A DNA stretch of 7,614 nt from SZUA-287 sp036397975 (lineage in GTDB: Bacteria > Bacteroidota > Ignavibacteria > UBA10030 > UBA6906): assembly GCA_036397975.1 (NCBI GenBank), contig DASWHW010000212.1, positions 1-7,614 on the forward strand, read 5' to 3'. Each line of letters starts with the position of its first letter. Position 1 is the stretch's first letter. This document shows positions 1 through 6,832 of this stretch, in pieces. The translations under genes and the position numbers were made by a program. The notes under the pieces are model-generated. The model saw only the letters and a list, made by a program, of their open reading frames with translations, did no database searches and was not told the origin of the DNA.

Positions 1-353
1 ATTTGCAGGGAGCCGTCATCAATGGCGTTACATATGGCAATATTACGTCCATTGTCCCAACAATACTGCCTCCTGAAGGGATCGCTCTTCATCAGAACTT
101 CCCAAACCCGTTCAACCCCTCAACGACAATCACGTACCAAATCCCTGAAGGCGGCCACGTGAATCTGACTGTATACGACATGCTGGGTCAGACGGTGCGC
201 GAGCTCGTGAACGAATACCAATTCCCCGGCCCCCATTCAGCAGTGTGGGATGGCAGAAATGCATACGGCAACAAAGTCGTCAGCGGCACATATGTCTACA
301 GGCTTGAGGCAGGCCAGTCGGTCAAGACAAATAAGATGGTCTTGTTGAAATAA
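1..353 (+). CDS. 3' end of a T9SS-sorted secreted protein (FlgD-like C-terminal sorting domain)
   Basis: This is only the last ~116 codons of a gene that begins left of the window; the TTG at 3-5 is more likely an internal leucine codon than a start. The readable part has a short linker, then FPNPFNPSTTI at about residues 33-43 of the visible portion, then a beta-rich segment with YDMLGQTVREL (58-68), VWDGRNAYG (81-89), VSGTYVYRL (93-101) and the end KMVLLK. This order is that of the FlgD-like/Por secretion tail domain used as a C-terminal signal for the type IX secretion system in Bacteroidota and relatives; it is normally cleaved as the passenger crosses the outer membrane. The passenger function lies outside the window and cannot be named. 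The gene ends in TAA, with a hairpin terminator about 30 bp downstream. The sorting tail is a confident call; the secretion route follows from family knowledge. Confidence 0.9.
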   Translation, partial: LQGAVINGVTYGNITSIVPTILPPEGIALHQNFPNPFNPSTTITYQIPEGGHVNLTVYDMLGQTVRELVNEYQFPGPHSAVWDGRNAYGNKVVSGTYVYRLEAGQSVKTNKMVLLK

Positions 354-380
354 TTGACTTTGCTTATCTGAACAAAATCA

Positions 381-410
381 AAGGCCCTCGCAAGAGGGCT
401 TTTGTTATTT
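381..410 (+). terminator. Rho-independent terminator, probably bidirectional
   Basis: Perfect 6-bp stem GCCCTC (384-389) and GAGGGC (394-399) around a GCAA tetraloop, followed on the plus strand by TTTTGTTATTT. It lies 30 bp after the stop codon of the T9SS-tail gene. On the minus strand the same stem is followed by CTTTGATTTTG, a weaker T-rich tail, so it could also stop transcripts arriving from nhaA. The two genes converge here, which suits a shared terminator. Confidence 0.85.
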
Positions 411-430
411 GCAAACTTTCTTGAGCCGCC

Positions 431-697
431 TTATTTCTTCAAGACAATCTTGAACCCGTACTAATACTCATTTGGCGTCAACTCTCGATATGGAGCAATG
501 GATCTATTGTAAAGCCGCTCGAAAACGCAAGGACATCCTCACGCTATTCGATCCGGGATCGCGTACTGAGCGTCGGTCCACCTGGTGGCGAAGCCGGCGG
601 CAAACTTCTCGGACGCCTCTTTCCCCTTGTTGACAGGCGTGTTGAATAACTTCTCGAAAATTGGGTACGTGGCGGCAATCTCATCGCCGTCTTGCGA
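431..697 (-). pseudogene. Decayed coding remnant of unknown family downstream of nhaA
   Basis: One minus-strand frame reads as protein-like sequence through this stretch but is broken by TGA at 541-539 and TAG at 463-461 before a TAA at 433-431. Readable segments include TYPIFEKLFNTPVNKGKEAS, FAAGFATRWTDAQYAIPDR, then FERLYNRSIAPYRELTPNEY and, after the second stop, YGFKIVLKK. Both internal stops could come from single C-to-T changes (CGA to TGA, CAG to TAG), which is what simple decay would give. The frame differs from that of nhaA and no proper start is visible, so the 5' part seems lost or overwritten by the nhaA 3' end. I do not recognise the family. The alternative is non-coding intergenic DNA that reads well by chance; the segment is short, so confidence is modest. 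Confidence 0.4.
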
Positions 698-698
698 A

Positions 699-1883
699 TT
701 AGTTATTCGAACGTAAACTCCTGTGGAGAATGAGGTAGCCGACGATGCCGGATGCCAAAGATCCAAGAATAATCCCCAGACGCTCATCGATGATTTTGTT
801 GACGCCTGTTTCTTCGAAAGCAAGTGAGCCGATAAACAAACTCATGGTAAACCCAATGCCGCAAAGTGCTGCTGTACCATAGAGTGATGTCCAGGATATT
901 TCTTTCGGGAGTTCTGCAAACCGGAGTTTGATCCCCAGCCAACAAAATGCAAAGACGCCAATTTGTTTCCCGAGAAAAAGTCCGAGCGCGATGCCGAGCG
1001 GTACCGGATGGAGCACCTGCTGCAATCCCAAGCCATCAAAATTGACGCCGGAATTACAAAAGGCAAACACAGGAAGAATAAAAAAGGCTACCGCCGAGTG
1101 GAGGTCTTGCTCCATGCTTTTCAGTGGAGAGTGATCGGGATCCACTTGAGACCTCATGGGAATAAACATCGCCAAAATGACACCGGTTAATGTCGCATGC
1201 ACTCCTGATTTAAGCAGGGCAACCCACATGATAGCGCCGACGACGAGGTAGAGACTCTTTTCAACAACGCCTCGTTTGTTCAGTAGGAAAAGAAGAAGAA
1301 TGCACAAAGCGGCAATTATCAGAGCTATCAAAGAGATATTACTTGTATAGAAGAATGCGATGATCAGAATCGCGCCAAGATCGTCGAATATTGCCAATGA
1401 GGTGAGGAAGACCTTCAGACTCGTTGGAACTCTTGAACCCAGGAGCGAGAGGACGCCAAGGGCGAACGCAATATCTGTCGCGGTAGGAATGGCCCATCCA
1501 TTCATCGCCGCGGGATTGTCCCAATTGAGGAAAACATAAATCCCGGCCGGGACAGCCATTCCCCCTAACGCGCCTAGGCCCGGCAACATGATCTTCTTTC
1601 TGTTCGATAATTCCCCTTCCAGAAACTCCCGTTTCAGCTCGAGACCGACCAACAGGAAGAATATCGCCATGAGCCCATCATTCACCCAGAGGAGCATTGG
1701 TTTGGCGATTTCCAACGCACCGATCCTGATCGCGACCGGTATATCGATCAGCAATTGGTAGAGAGAATAGAGCGGCGAGTTTGCCAGCAGGATCGCCAGG
1801 AAAGCGGCGCTCACGAGCAAAATACCCCCAGACGATTCTTGCTGTAAGAATCTCGCTATAAAAGAATTGCTAGAGCTTTTCAT
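699..1883 (-). CDS. nhaA: Na+/H+ antiporter NhaA
   Basis: Inner-membrane antiporter that expels Na+ (or Li+) in exchange for protons and helps control internal pH and salt. The 394-residue length is close to the 388 of E. coli NhaA. Expected signatures are visible: GLELKRE near residue 80, TDIAFALGVLSLLGSRVP with Asp137, FDDLGAI with the Asp167-Asp168 pair, SGVHATLTG with His229, LGKQIG with Lys306, and CGIGFTMSLFI near 341-351. These match E. coli Asp133, Asp163/164, His225 and Lys300 with a shift of 4-6 residues, so the ion-binding and pH-sensing residues are intact. The chain is hydrophobic throughout, consistent with 12 membrane segments. The ATG at 1883-1881 is preceded directly by an in-frame TAA, which fixes the start, yet no clear Shine-Dalgarno sequence is seen upstream. 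It lies 146 bp after the DsrE-like gene on the same strand and converges with the T9SS-tail gene. Confidence 0.96.
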   Translation of the reverse strand: MKSSSNSFIARFLQQESSGGILLVSAAFLAILLANSPLYSLYQLLIDIPVAIRIGALEIAKPMLLWVNDGLMAIFFLLVGLELKREFLEGELSNRKKIMLPGLGALGGMAVPAGIYVFLNWDNPAAMNGWAIPTATDIAFALGVLSLLGSRVPTSLKVFLTSLAIFDDLGAILIIAFFYTSNISLIALIIAALCILLLFLLNKRGVVEKSLYLVVGAIMWVALLKSGVHATLTGVILAMFIPMRSQVDPDHSPLKSMEQDLHSAVAFFILPVFAFCNSGVNFDGLGLQQVLHPVPLGIALGLFLGKQIGVFAFCWLGIKLRFAELPKEISWTSLYGTAALCGIGFTMSLFIGSLAFEETGVNKIIDERLGIILGSLASGIVGYLILHRSLRSNN

Positions 1884-1948
1884 TTACAAAATGCTGTTCT
1901 ATCATTCCATTGTACTCATTTCAACTTCAATTCACGCATCCTTGTTCA

Positions 1949-1962
1949 TGAGCGTCCGCTCA
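1949..1962. promoter_or_regulatory. 14-bp inverted repeat upstream of nhaA (candidate operator)
   Basis: TGAGCG-TC-CGCTCA has perfect 6-bp arms around a 2-bp centre. It lies in the 146-bp gap between the DsrE-like gene and nhaA, 65 bp before the nhaA start codon. The compact symmetric form suits binding by a dimeric regulator, but no regulator is encoded nearby and no matching second copy was seen. Chance occurrence is possible. Confidence 0.3.
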
Positions 1963-2029
1963 ATCCACCGATCCGGTACAAGCCATCATCCGGTCGCGAA
2001 AGGGACCAACGTCTTCACGGGCCACTGCG

Positions 2030-2446
2030 CTAATCCACAACCTTGATGTATCCCCATCCCTGTTGCTGTTTCTTCACCAGTTCCTGAATTCCATCCGGAA
2101 CAGATTGCACACCGCTGAAGAACATATCCAGCGTGACTTTGTGCTTTGCCATTGCCATTGCACACACCCTGAAGGACACGTTGGGGTTTTTCAGCGCCTT
2201 CTTGACATCATCAGAAACCGTGGATTTCTCGGTCATCACCAATTCAAATCCTTTCCCGTACATCACTACCTCCATCTGCGCTTTAGGGTTTGATTCTGTT
2301 ATCAATTCGATCCAACGGACAACTTTGGTCTGCTGCGCTGGATCAGGATTCGTAAGATCGAAGACGACCTTGTAGGATTCGTCCTGCGCCTGCGCAGCAA
2401 TTCCAGCTGCGAAGATCAATACAAAGAGACCTAACATGCGTTTCAT
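2030..2446 (-). CDS. Secreted DsrE-family protein (COG1416-like)
   Basis: A 138-residue protein with an N-terminal signal peptide (MKRMLGLFVLIFAAGIAAQAQ, likely cut after AQA), so the mature ~118 residues should be periplasmic. The mature part reads as a single DsrE/DsrF fold: YKVVFDLTNPDP at the start, a strand-helix region with QMEVVMYGKGFELVM (57-71), a lone cysteine at Cys95 in FRVCAMAMAKH, and the end VPDGIQELVKKQQQGWGYIKV. This pattern fits the intracellular-sulfur-oxidation-like DsrE family; cytoplasmic relatives of DsrE relay sulfur on a cysteine, but for the exported branch the role is not established. AGGAGG at 2456-2451, 4 bases before ATG, supports this start. It lies 65 bp after the BNR protein gene on the same strand and may share its mRNA. 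Fold call is confident; biochemical role is unknown. Confidence 0.85.
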   Translation of the reverse strand: MKRMLGLFVLIFAAGIAAQAQDESYKVVFDLTNPDPAQQTKVVRWIELITESNPKAQMEVVMYGKGFELVMTEKSTVSDDVKKALKNPNVSFRVCAMAMAKHKVTLDMFFSGVQSVPDGIQELVKKQQQGWGYIKVVD

Positions 2447-2511
2447 AGTTCCTCCTGATTATGGTTGTATGATTTATTGCTGGATATTCCAGCTTCAGTC
2501 CAGAGAATGTT

Positions 2512-5500
2512 TCAATACTCAGGAATAGACTGTCCTTCTATCCATGGAGCCCCGGCATCGCCCAATGCCTTCTCGATCGCGGGCAATTCCTGGTTCAGAA
2601 CTTTGTCCATGCTCTTCTTCAGTTCAACAAACTTGCCTGCGGCAATCTCCAGGCTGCGCTTATGCGTTGGCGTGGGGCCATACGTAGAGCCGAAGGTACC
2701 GAGTGCAGCAACGTTCAGGTAATCCGAAATCGTGGGCCTGGTGTTTTCACCGATTTCCTTCTTCGATCGGTTCCCGTTTAGTTGTTCATCAATGTCCAGC
2801 AGAGATTGTTTGAGCGCATGCAGTTCGCTGTCCAGACGACCCGGAGCTGCGGGAGTGCGGATCAACGCCTTCTGCATCAGATCGACTCGCGCCAATGCTT
2901 TTGCAAGCACTTTCGAGGCCGCGGTCGTGGATTTGTTCAGGCGTTCGGTCTCTTTCCAAAAGGCCGAGGCAACCTGTGGGTCTGTTCCCGGTATGGCGCC
3001 TTCATACAGCCGTTCCACCTGGAACGACACAGGTCCCGACAAATCAAGAACACTTCCATCCATTTGCTTTGAAAGAGTAACAGTGTAATCTCCCGGAGCG
3101 GCCATCGCACCAGTGTAACCCGTAATATTTCTTGCGCTCTCAATAGCATCGGTTGCCGGAAAACGCAGATCCCAGGCGATGCGATGGAATCCCTTCTTAT
3201 TCGCACCTTCTATGCGACGGACCACATTGCCCTGCTTGTCTTTTACGGTTAACCAGATGCTGGCATCATCTTGTCTTCGTTCGGCCTCGACTTTGTCCCA
3301 ACCCGGAAAGGTCACGGCCTGTTTCTGTTCAATCTGCTTTTTTTCTTTCTCCTGTCGGAGTGCCCTCTGAGTTTTTAGTTCCTCCTTCAGATAATAGGTA
3401 AAGACAGCGCCATGCGGCGGATTGGGAGCGCTGAAGCGGGCAGCTCCTTCACTCGAGGACATATCCGGACGAGGAATGTACCACCAGGCTTTGCGTGTGG
3501 AAAACAGATGGGCTTCCTGTTTTAGCTGCTCTTCCGAGATAGCCCGTAAAAGGCTGTAGTCATCGAGAATATAAAAGCCGCGGCCAAAGGACGCACCAAC
3601 AAGATCATTTTCACGACGTTGAATCGCGAGATCACGGAATGAAATCGTGGGGACGCCGCCGTTCAGCTTTATCCATTCGGCACCTCCATCGATGGTGAAG
3701 TAAATGCCAAACTCGGTTGCGGCAAAAAGCAGGTTCGGGTTTACATGATCCTGAACCAATCGCCATACAAGGGTCCGCTTCGGTATGTTGCTGCTGATGG
3801 ATTTCCAGCTTTTTCCCCTATCGGCGCTTTTCAACAGGTACGGATTGAGATCGCCGAATTTATGATTGTCGAGAACTACATAAAAAGTATTTTCGTCAAA
3901 CAGGTCTGCTTTGATGTCATTGACGAATGCTGTTTTTGGAACCCCTGGCAAATCGCCAACTTCGATTCTTCGCCAGTTCTTCCCTCCATCTTCAGTCACG
4001 TTTATCAGACCGTCATCAGTGCCCGCATACATTATCCCCTGTTGCATTGGGGATTCAGCTAACGATGTTATGCTGTTGTATGTAGACATCGCCAGCACGT
4101 CCCATGGCGAATCCCAACTCCAGGTGTTTTCCATGATGGGCAGAGTAATCCGCTCCTGATTCCGTGTGAGATCACCGGAGATTGCCGTCCAGCTATCGCC
4201 GCGATTGTCCGAGCGCCAGACACGTTGCGAAGCAAAGAAGATGCGAGTCGGTGAGTGTGGACTGACGAGAATTGGAGAGTCCCAATTGAAGCGTTCGAAG
4301 TCCTCATTCGCCTCGGGCTGTGGCTGAATCAACAATACGTCGCCATTCGTTCGGTCAATGCGCCACAGGACTCCTTGCTGCGATTCCGAATACACGATGT
4401 TGGGATTACCCGGCTCTGTTGCGGGCTGATGTCCATCGCCGCCAACTGTCAGAAACCAGTCGCTGTTGACAATACCCCGTTCATGCGTGGTTCGTGATGG
4501 ACCGCCCTGTGTAGCATTATCCTGCGTGCCGCCATAGATCATGTAGAAAGGTTCCGCATCATCCAACGCAACTTTGTAGAACTGAGTCACCGGCAAGTTA
4601 TCGACAAAACGCCAGTTCTCAGCCAGATCAAAACTCTCGTAAAGACCACCGTCTGTGCCGACAAGCAGATAATCAGGATCGTCTGCGCGAAAAGTCAACG
4701 CATGATTGTCCGAATGTTTGTTTTGTTCCTTCATGCGCGTAAAAGTCTTGCCGCCATCATTGGAAACTTGCATCCGCACGTCCACAAGATAGAGCCGATC
4801 GAACTGATGGGGCGAGGCGTATAGTTCTTGATAATAGTGCGGGCCGGTGGCCCCTGAAACAGTCTCGGATTGTTTTGTCCACGAACCACCACGATTGGAA
4901 GAACGAAAGACTCCTCCCGTGCGGCGATCCAGCTCAATAGCCGCATAGACTACATCAGGGTTTTGTGGAGAGACCGCGAGACCGATCTTACCCATATTGG
5001 AGCCGGGCAAACCATTGCTCAGCTTTTCCCAGGTTTCACCGCCGTCGGTTGAGCGATGGATTCCGGATCCCGGACCGCCACCCATATAGGAGGCTACGTT
5101 CCGGTGACGCTGCCATGTGGCAGCGTAGAGCACATCCGGATCGCGCGGGTCGATAGCAACATCCGTTGCCCCAACCCACGCATCATCCCCCAATACTCTT
5201 TTCCATTTCTTTCCGCCATCGATTGTTTTGTACAGACCTCGCTCTCCTCCTTTTGACCAGAGTGGACCTTGCGCGGCAACCCAAACGACATCAGAGTTCT
5301 TGGGATGGACAATGATCTTTGAGATGTGGTGCGATTCCTTCAAACCCATGTTCTGCCAATTCGCGCCGTCGTTTCCACTGCGATAAATGCCGTCACCATA
5401 TCCAACGTGACGACCCCCCACGTTTTCACCGGTGCCCACCCATACAATAGAGGGGTTGGAAGGATCCAGCGTAACGCAGCCGATGGAATAGGAGGTCTGA

Positions 5501-5781
5501 TCGTCGAAGATCGGCTTCCATGTTGTGCCGGCATTGTTGGTTTTCCAGACGCCCCCCGAACCCACCGCGACATACCATTCGCTGAGATCGCTTGGATTGA
5601 TCGCAATGTCGGCTATTCGTCCGGACATAAATGCGGGGCCGATGCTGCGGAGCTTCAGTCCGGCGAAGGTCTTTTCGGACAGCAGCGTATCCTTTTTTTC
5701 TGCTGCGAATCCGGATGAAATGCCGGAAAGAAAGATAGAAACGAGAAACGCCAGCATGAAAAACCTGGTTGCGTTGGTCAT
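2512..5781 (-). CDS. Large secreted Asp-box/BNR beta-propeller protein (sortilin/VPS10-like, GH74-like fold)
   Basis: A 1089-residue exported protein. The signal peptide is hydrophobic (FFMLAFLVSIFLSGISSGFAA, about residues 7-27). Residues ~40-745 form the repeat region: eleven Asp-box motifs of the S-x-D-x-G-x-x-W type begin at about residues 81, 135, 186, 244, 294, 340, 383 (degenerate, SFDLAENW), 524, 596, 652 and 696. Their number and spacing suit two tandem seven-bladed propellers as in sortilin/VPS10 and GH74 proteins. A charged Lys/Gln-rich linker (~797-822) leads to a predicted Ig-like segment (~838-925, SIWLTVKDKQGNVVRRI and FHRIAWDLRFP), then a helical tail to 1089. Database relatives are often labelled glycosyl hydrolase, but I see no proof of an enzymatic role; binding of protein or glycan is equally possible. 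It ends in QSIPEY without a T9SS tail. CTTCCT at 5788-5793 (minus-strand AGGAAG, 6 bases from ATG) supports the start. A weak -10-like TATAGT lies at 5840-5835. Confidence 0.9.
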   Translation of the reverse strand: MTNATRFFMLAFLVSIFLSGISSGFAAEKKDTLLSEKTFAGLKLRSIGPAFMSGRIADIAINPSDLSEWYVAVGSGGVWKTNNAGTTWKPIFDDQTSYSIGCVTLDPSNPSIVWVGTGENVGGRHVGYGDGIYRSGNDGANWQNMGLKESHHISKIIVHPKNSDVVWVAAQGPLWSKGGERGLYKTIDGGKKWKRVLGDDAWVGATDVAIDPRDPDVLYAATWQRHRNVASYMGGGPGSGIHRSTDGGETWEKLSNGLPGSNMGKIGLAVSPQNPDVVYAAIELDRRTGGVFRSSNRGGSWTKQSETVSGATGPHYYQELYASPHQFDRLYLVDVRMQVSNDGGKTFTRMKEQNKHSDNHALTFRADDPDYLLVGTDGGLYESFDLAENWRFVDNLPVTQFYKVALDDAEPFYMIYGGTQDNATQGGPSRTTHERGIVNSDWFLTVGGDGHQPATEPGNPNIVYSESQQGVLWRIDRTNGDVLLIQPQPEANEDFERFNWDSPILVSPHSPTRIFFASQRVWRSDNRGDSWTAISGDLTRNQERITLPIMENTWSWDSPWDVLAMSTYNSITSLAESPMQQGIMYAGTDDGLINVTEDGGKNWRRIEVGDLPGVPKTAFVNDIKADLFDENTFYVVLDNHKFGDLNPYLLKSADRGKSWKSISSNIPKRTLVWRLVQDHVNPNLLFAATEFGIYFTIDGGAEWIKLNGGVPTISFRDLAIQRRENDLVGASFGRGFYILDDYSLLRAISEEQLKQEAHLFSTRKAWWYIPRPDMSSSEGAARFSAPNPPHGAVFTYYLKEELKTQRALRQEKEKKQIEQKQAVTFPGWDKVEAERRQDDASIWLTVKDKQGNVVRRIEGANKKGFHRIAWDLRFPATDAIESARNITGYTGAMAAPGDYTVTLSKQMDGSVLDLSGPVSFQVERLYEGAIPGTDPQVASAFWKETERLNKSTTAASKVLAKALARVDLMQKALIRTPAAPGRLDSELHALKQSLLDIDEQLNGNRSKKEIGENTRPTISDYLNVAALGTFGSTYGPTPTHKRSLEIAAGKFVELKKSMDKVLNQELPAIEKALGDAGAPWIEGQSIPEY

Positions 5782-5869
5782 GGTGTTCTTCCTGAGTATT
5801 ATTGAGGGTGGTAGGTTGGATTCAGTAGTAACGAACTATAACTAAATTTGTTACCACCGGAAAGTATTT

Positions 5870-6088
5870 TTACGAGGGCTCGGAGTGTCCCGCCTCAAGC
5901 TGGCGCGGCGGACAACGAACTGTCCCATATGAGCAAAAAACGCAGCAGTCCCCTGGCTTGGGGCGTAAAAGATCGTGGCAACTCGTACACTCGTACCAGT
6001 GAACACACGCATTCTCGGGCATTTCTTCCTGCTTTTTGAAGCCGCAGGCGGGACACGTTATCGTACTGGAGACAATGAGCACGGGCAT
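5870..6088 (-). CDS. GDCCVxC-domain cysteine-rich small protein
   Basis: A 72-residue protein with nine cysteines: Cys12 and Cys15 (TCPACG), Cys28, Cys34 and Cys37 (YECTSCH), Cys48, Cys49 and Cys52 in the hallmark GDCCVFCSYG (47-55), and Cys59 in VRCPP. The family carries the descriptive name GDCCVxC domain-containing (seleno)protein; some members replace a cysteine by selenocysteine, whereas all positions here are plain cysteine codons. The two CxxC pairs suggest a zinc ribbon and the CCxxC cluster suggests redox or metal chemistry, but the function is not established. There is no signal peptide or membrane segment, so it is probably cytoplasmic. It begins 28 bp after the DUF4389 stop on the same strand, which indicates co-transcription. 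The ATG is chosen because the conserved ITCPxCG region follows at the usual distance; no strong Shine-Dalgarno is visible, so translation may depend on the upstream gene. Confidence 0.85.
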   Translation of the reverse strand: MPVLIVSSTITCPACGFKKQEEMPENACVHWYECTSCHDLLRPKPGDCCVFCSYGTVRCPPRQLEAGHSEPS

Positions 6089-6116
6089 TTGCTAACAGAC
6101 TGCGGAGAAAAAACCG

Positions 6117-6737
6117 CTACTCCTTCAGGCTAAATGGCGGATACACATCCGTCGTTAAAAGGAAAGCGTACGCCTCCACCCTCAGCGACCACCTCAGCGA
6201 TCCCACAACAAAATCAAATATCCCCTTTGGGTATCTCCCGGTAAACAAAACGAGAAACCAGGCCAGTACAGTACAGACCACAACTCCAACAAATACGAAA
6301 CAGAGAAGGATGATGTGAGGAATTGCTAAAAACCACTTTACCAGGGGCAACCATTGATTGAGTTCTGTGGCCGCATTAGGATATTGGATTTCCACATGCA
6401 CGGCCTGTTCTTCGTCGGTCGATGGATACTCATCGCGCAGCAGCAACACGTAGGACGCAACACGAGTGCAGAATCTCACCAGGGCCAGATTCCAATCAAA
6501 CCACCATTGAGGATATTTTTTTCGGAAGACAATCATCAACAGGGCGGGCAGGAATACAATCCCAACTGAATAGACCCGATGAAGTTCTTTAGTCCCTTCG
6601 TTGCTTTCAAAACTCGAGGACGTGAGAAGGCCAAGGATAATCAGAATTGGTATTGCGAGAATCAATCTGAAAAATACGGTTACTCTATCTGACTTTTCTG
6701 AGTAATCGATGCTTAAAGAGGCTGGAAAGTTTTCCAT
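6117..6737 (-). CDS. DUF4389 domain-containing membrane protein
   Basis: A 206-residue integral membrane protein with hydrophobic stretches at about 21-40, 56-72 and 135-166 and an amphipathic hydrophobic segment near 172-195. The chain is an internal duplication: FFRLILAIP (22-30) then KYPQWWFDW..RFCTRVASYVLLLRDEYP (74-105) is echoed by VKWFLAIPH (133-141) then RYPKGIFDF..RWSLRVEAYAFLLTTDVYPPF (168-202). The RW-x-x-RV-x-AY-x-x-LLT-D-YPPF ending is characteristic of the DUF4389 family, whose function is unknown. A good Shine-Dalgarno AAGGAG (6752-6747) stands 9 bases before ATG. Just upstream, overlapping that site, is the inverted repeat TTGTTC-TG-GAACAA (6751-6764). The GDCCVxC gene follows 28 bp downstream, so the two probably form an operon. 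Confidence 0.88.
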   Translation of the reverse strand: MENFPASLSIDYSEKSDRVTVFFRLILAIPILIILGLLTSSSFESNEGTKELHRVYSVGIVFLPALLMIVFRKKYPQWWFDWNLALVRFCTRVASYVLLLRDEYPSTDEEQAVHVEIQYPNAATELNQWLPLVKWFLAIPHIILLCFVFVGVVVCTVLAWFLVLFTGRYPKGIFDFVVGSLRWSLRVEAYAFLLTTDVYPPFSLKE

Positions 6738-6750
6738 CTATAATTTCTCC

Positions 6751-6764
6751 TTGTTCTGGAACAA
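6751..6764. promoter_or_regulatory. 14-bp inverted repeat in the DUF4389 leader (candidate operator)
   Basis: TTGTTC-TG-GAACAA has perfect 6-bp arms around 2 bases and overlaps the edge of the ribosome binding site. It is placed where a bound repressor would block expression of the DUF4389-GDCCVxC pair; a small mRNA hairpin near the start is the other reading. No regulator gene is visible nearby. Confidence 0.3.
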
Positions 6765-6789
6765 ATTGGAATGACTTGCAAAAGAAAAA

Positions 6790-6802
6790 CAAACTCAGTT
6801 TG
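6790..6802. other. Palindrome CAAACT-C-AGTTTG, possible weak minus-strand terminator
   Basis: A 13-bp palindrome. Read on the minus strand it gives CAAAC-TGA-GTTTG followed by TTTTTCTTTT, which resembles a weak, AT-rich intrinsic terminator lying between the lipoprotein gene and the DUF4389 gene. The stem has only two GC pairs, so an operator or chance palindrome is as likely. Confidence 0.25.
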
Positions 6803-6832
6803 CAGGCCCGCTCGACGAGTCAGCCTATCTAA

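Noticed and set aside
539..541. In-frame TGA read as selenocysteine in the remnant next to nhaA
   Set aside because: No SECIS-like hairpin was seen after the codon, a second stop (TAG) follows in the same frame, and the family is unknown; decay explains it better.
539..823. Intact 94-residue minus-strand gene overlapping the nhaA 3' end
   Set aside because: Its first ~40 codons are the out-of-frame shadow of nhaA and it has no proper start; only the part beyond nhaA looks coding, and it is reported as a decayed remnant.
2479..2493. Hairpin GCTGGA-TAT-TCCAGC between the BNR and DsrE-like genes as a terminator
   Set aside because: Short stem with a 3-base loop and no T-tract on the minus strand (AATAAATCAT follows), so it would not stop transcription reliably.
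2732..4497. Several plus-strand open frames of 60-118 codons inside the BNR gene
   Set aside because: They are antisense shadows of a long, motif-rich minus-strand gene and carry no recognisable domains.
5828..5854. Inverted repeat GTAAC...GTTAC upstream of the BNR gene
   Set aside because: Arms are only 5 bp with a 17-bp spacer, easily expected by chance in an AT-rich leader.
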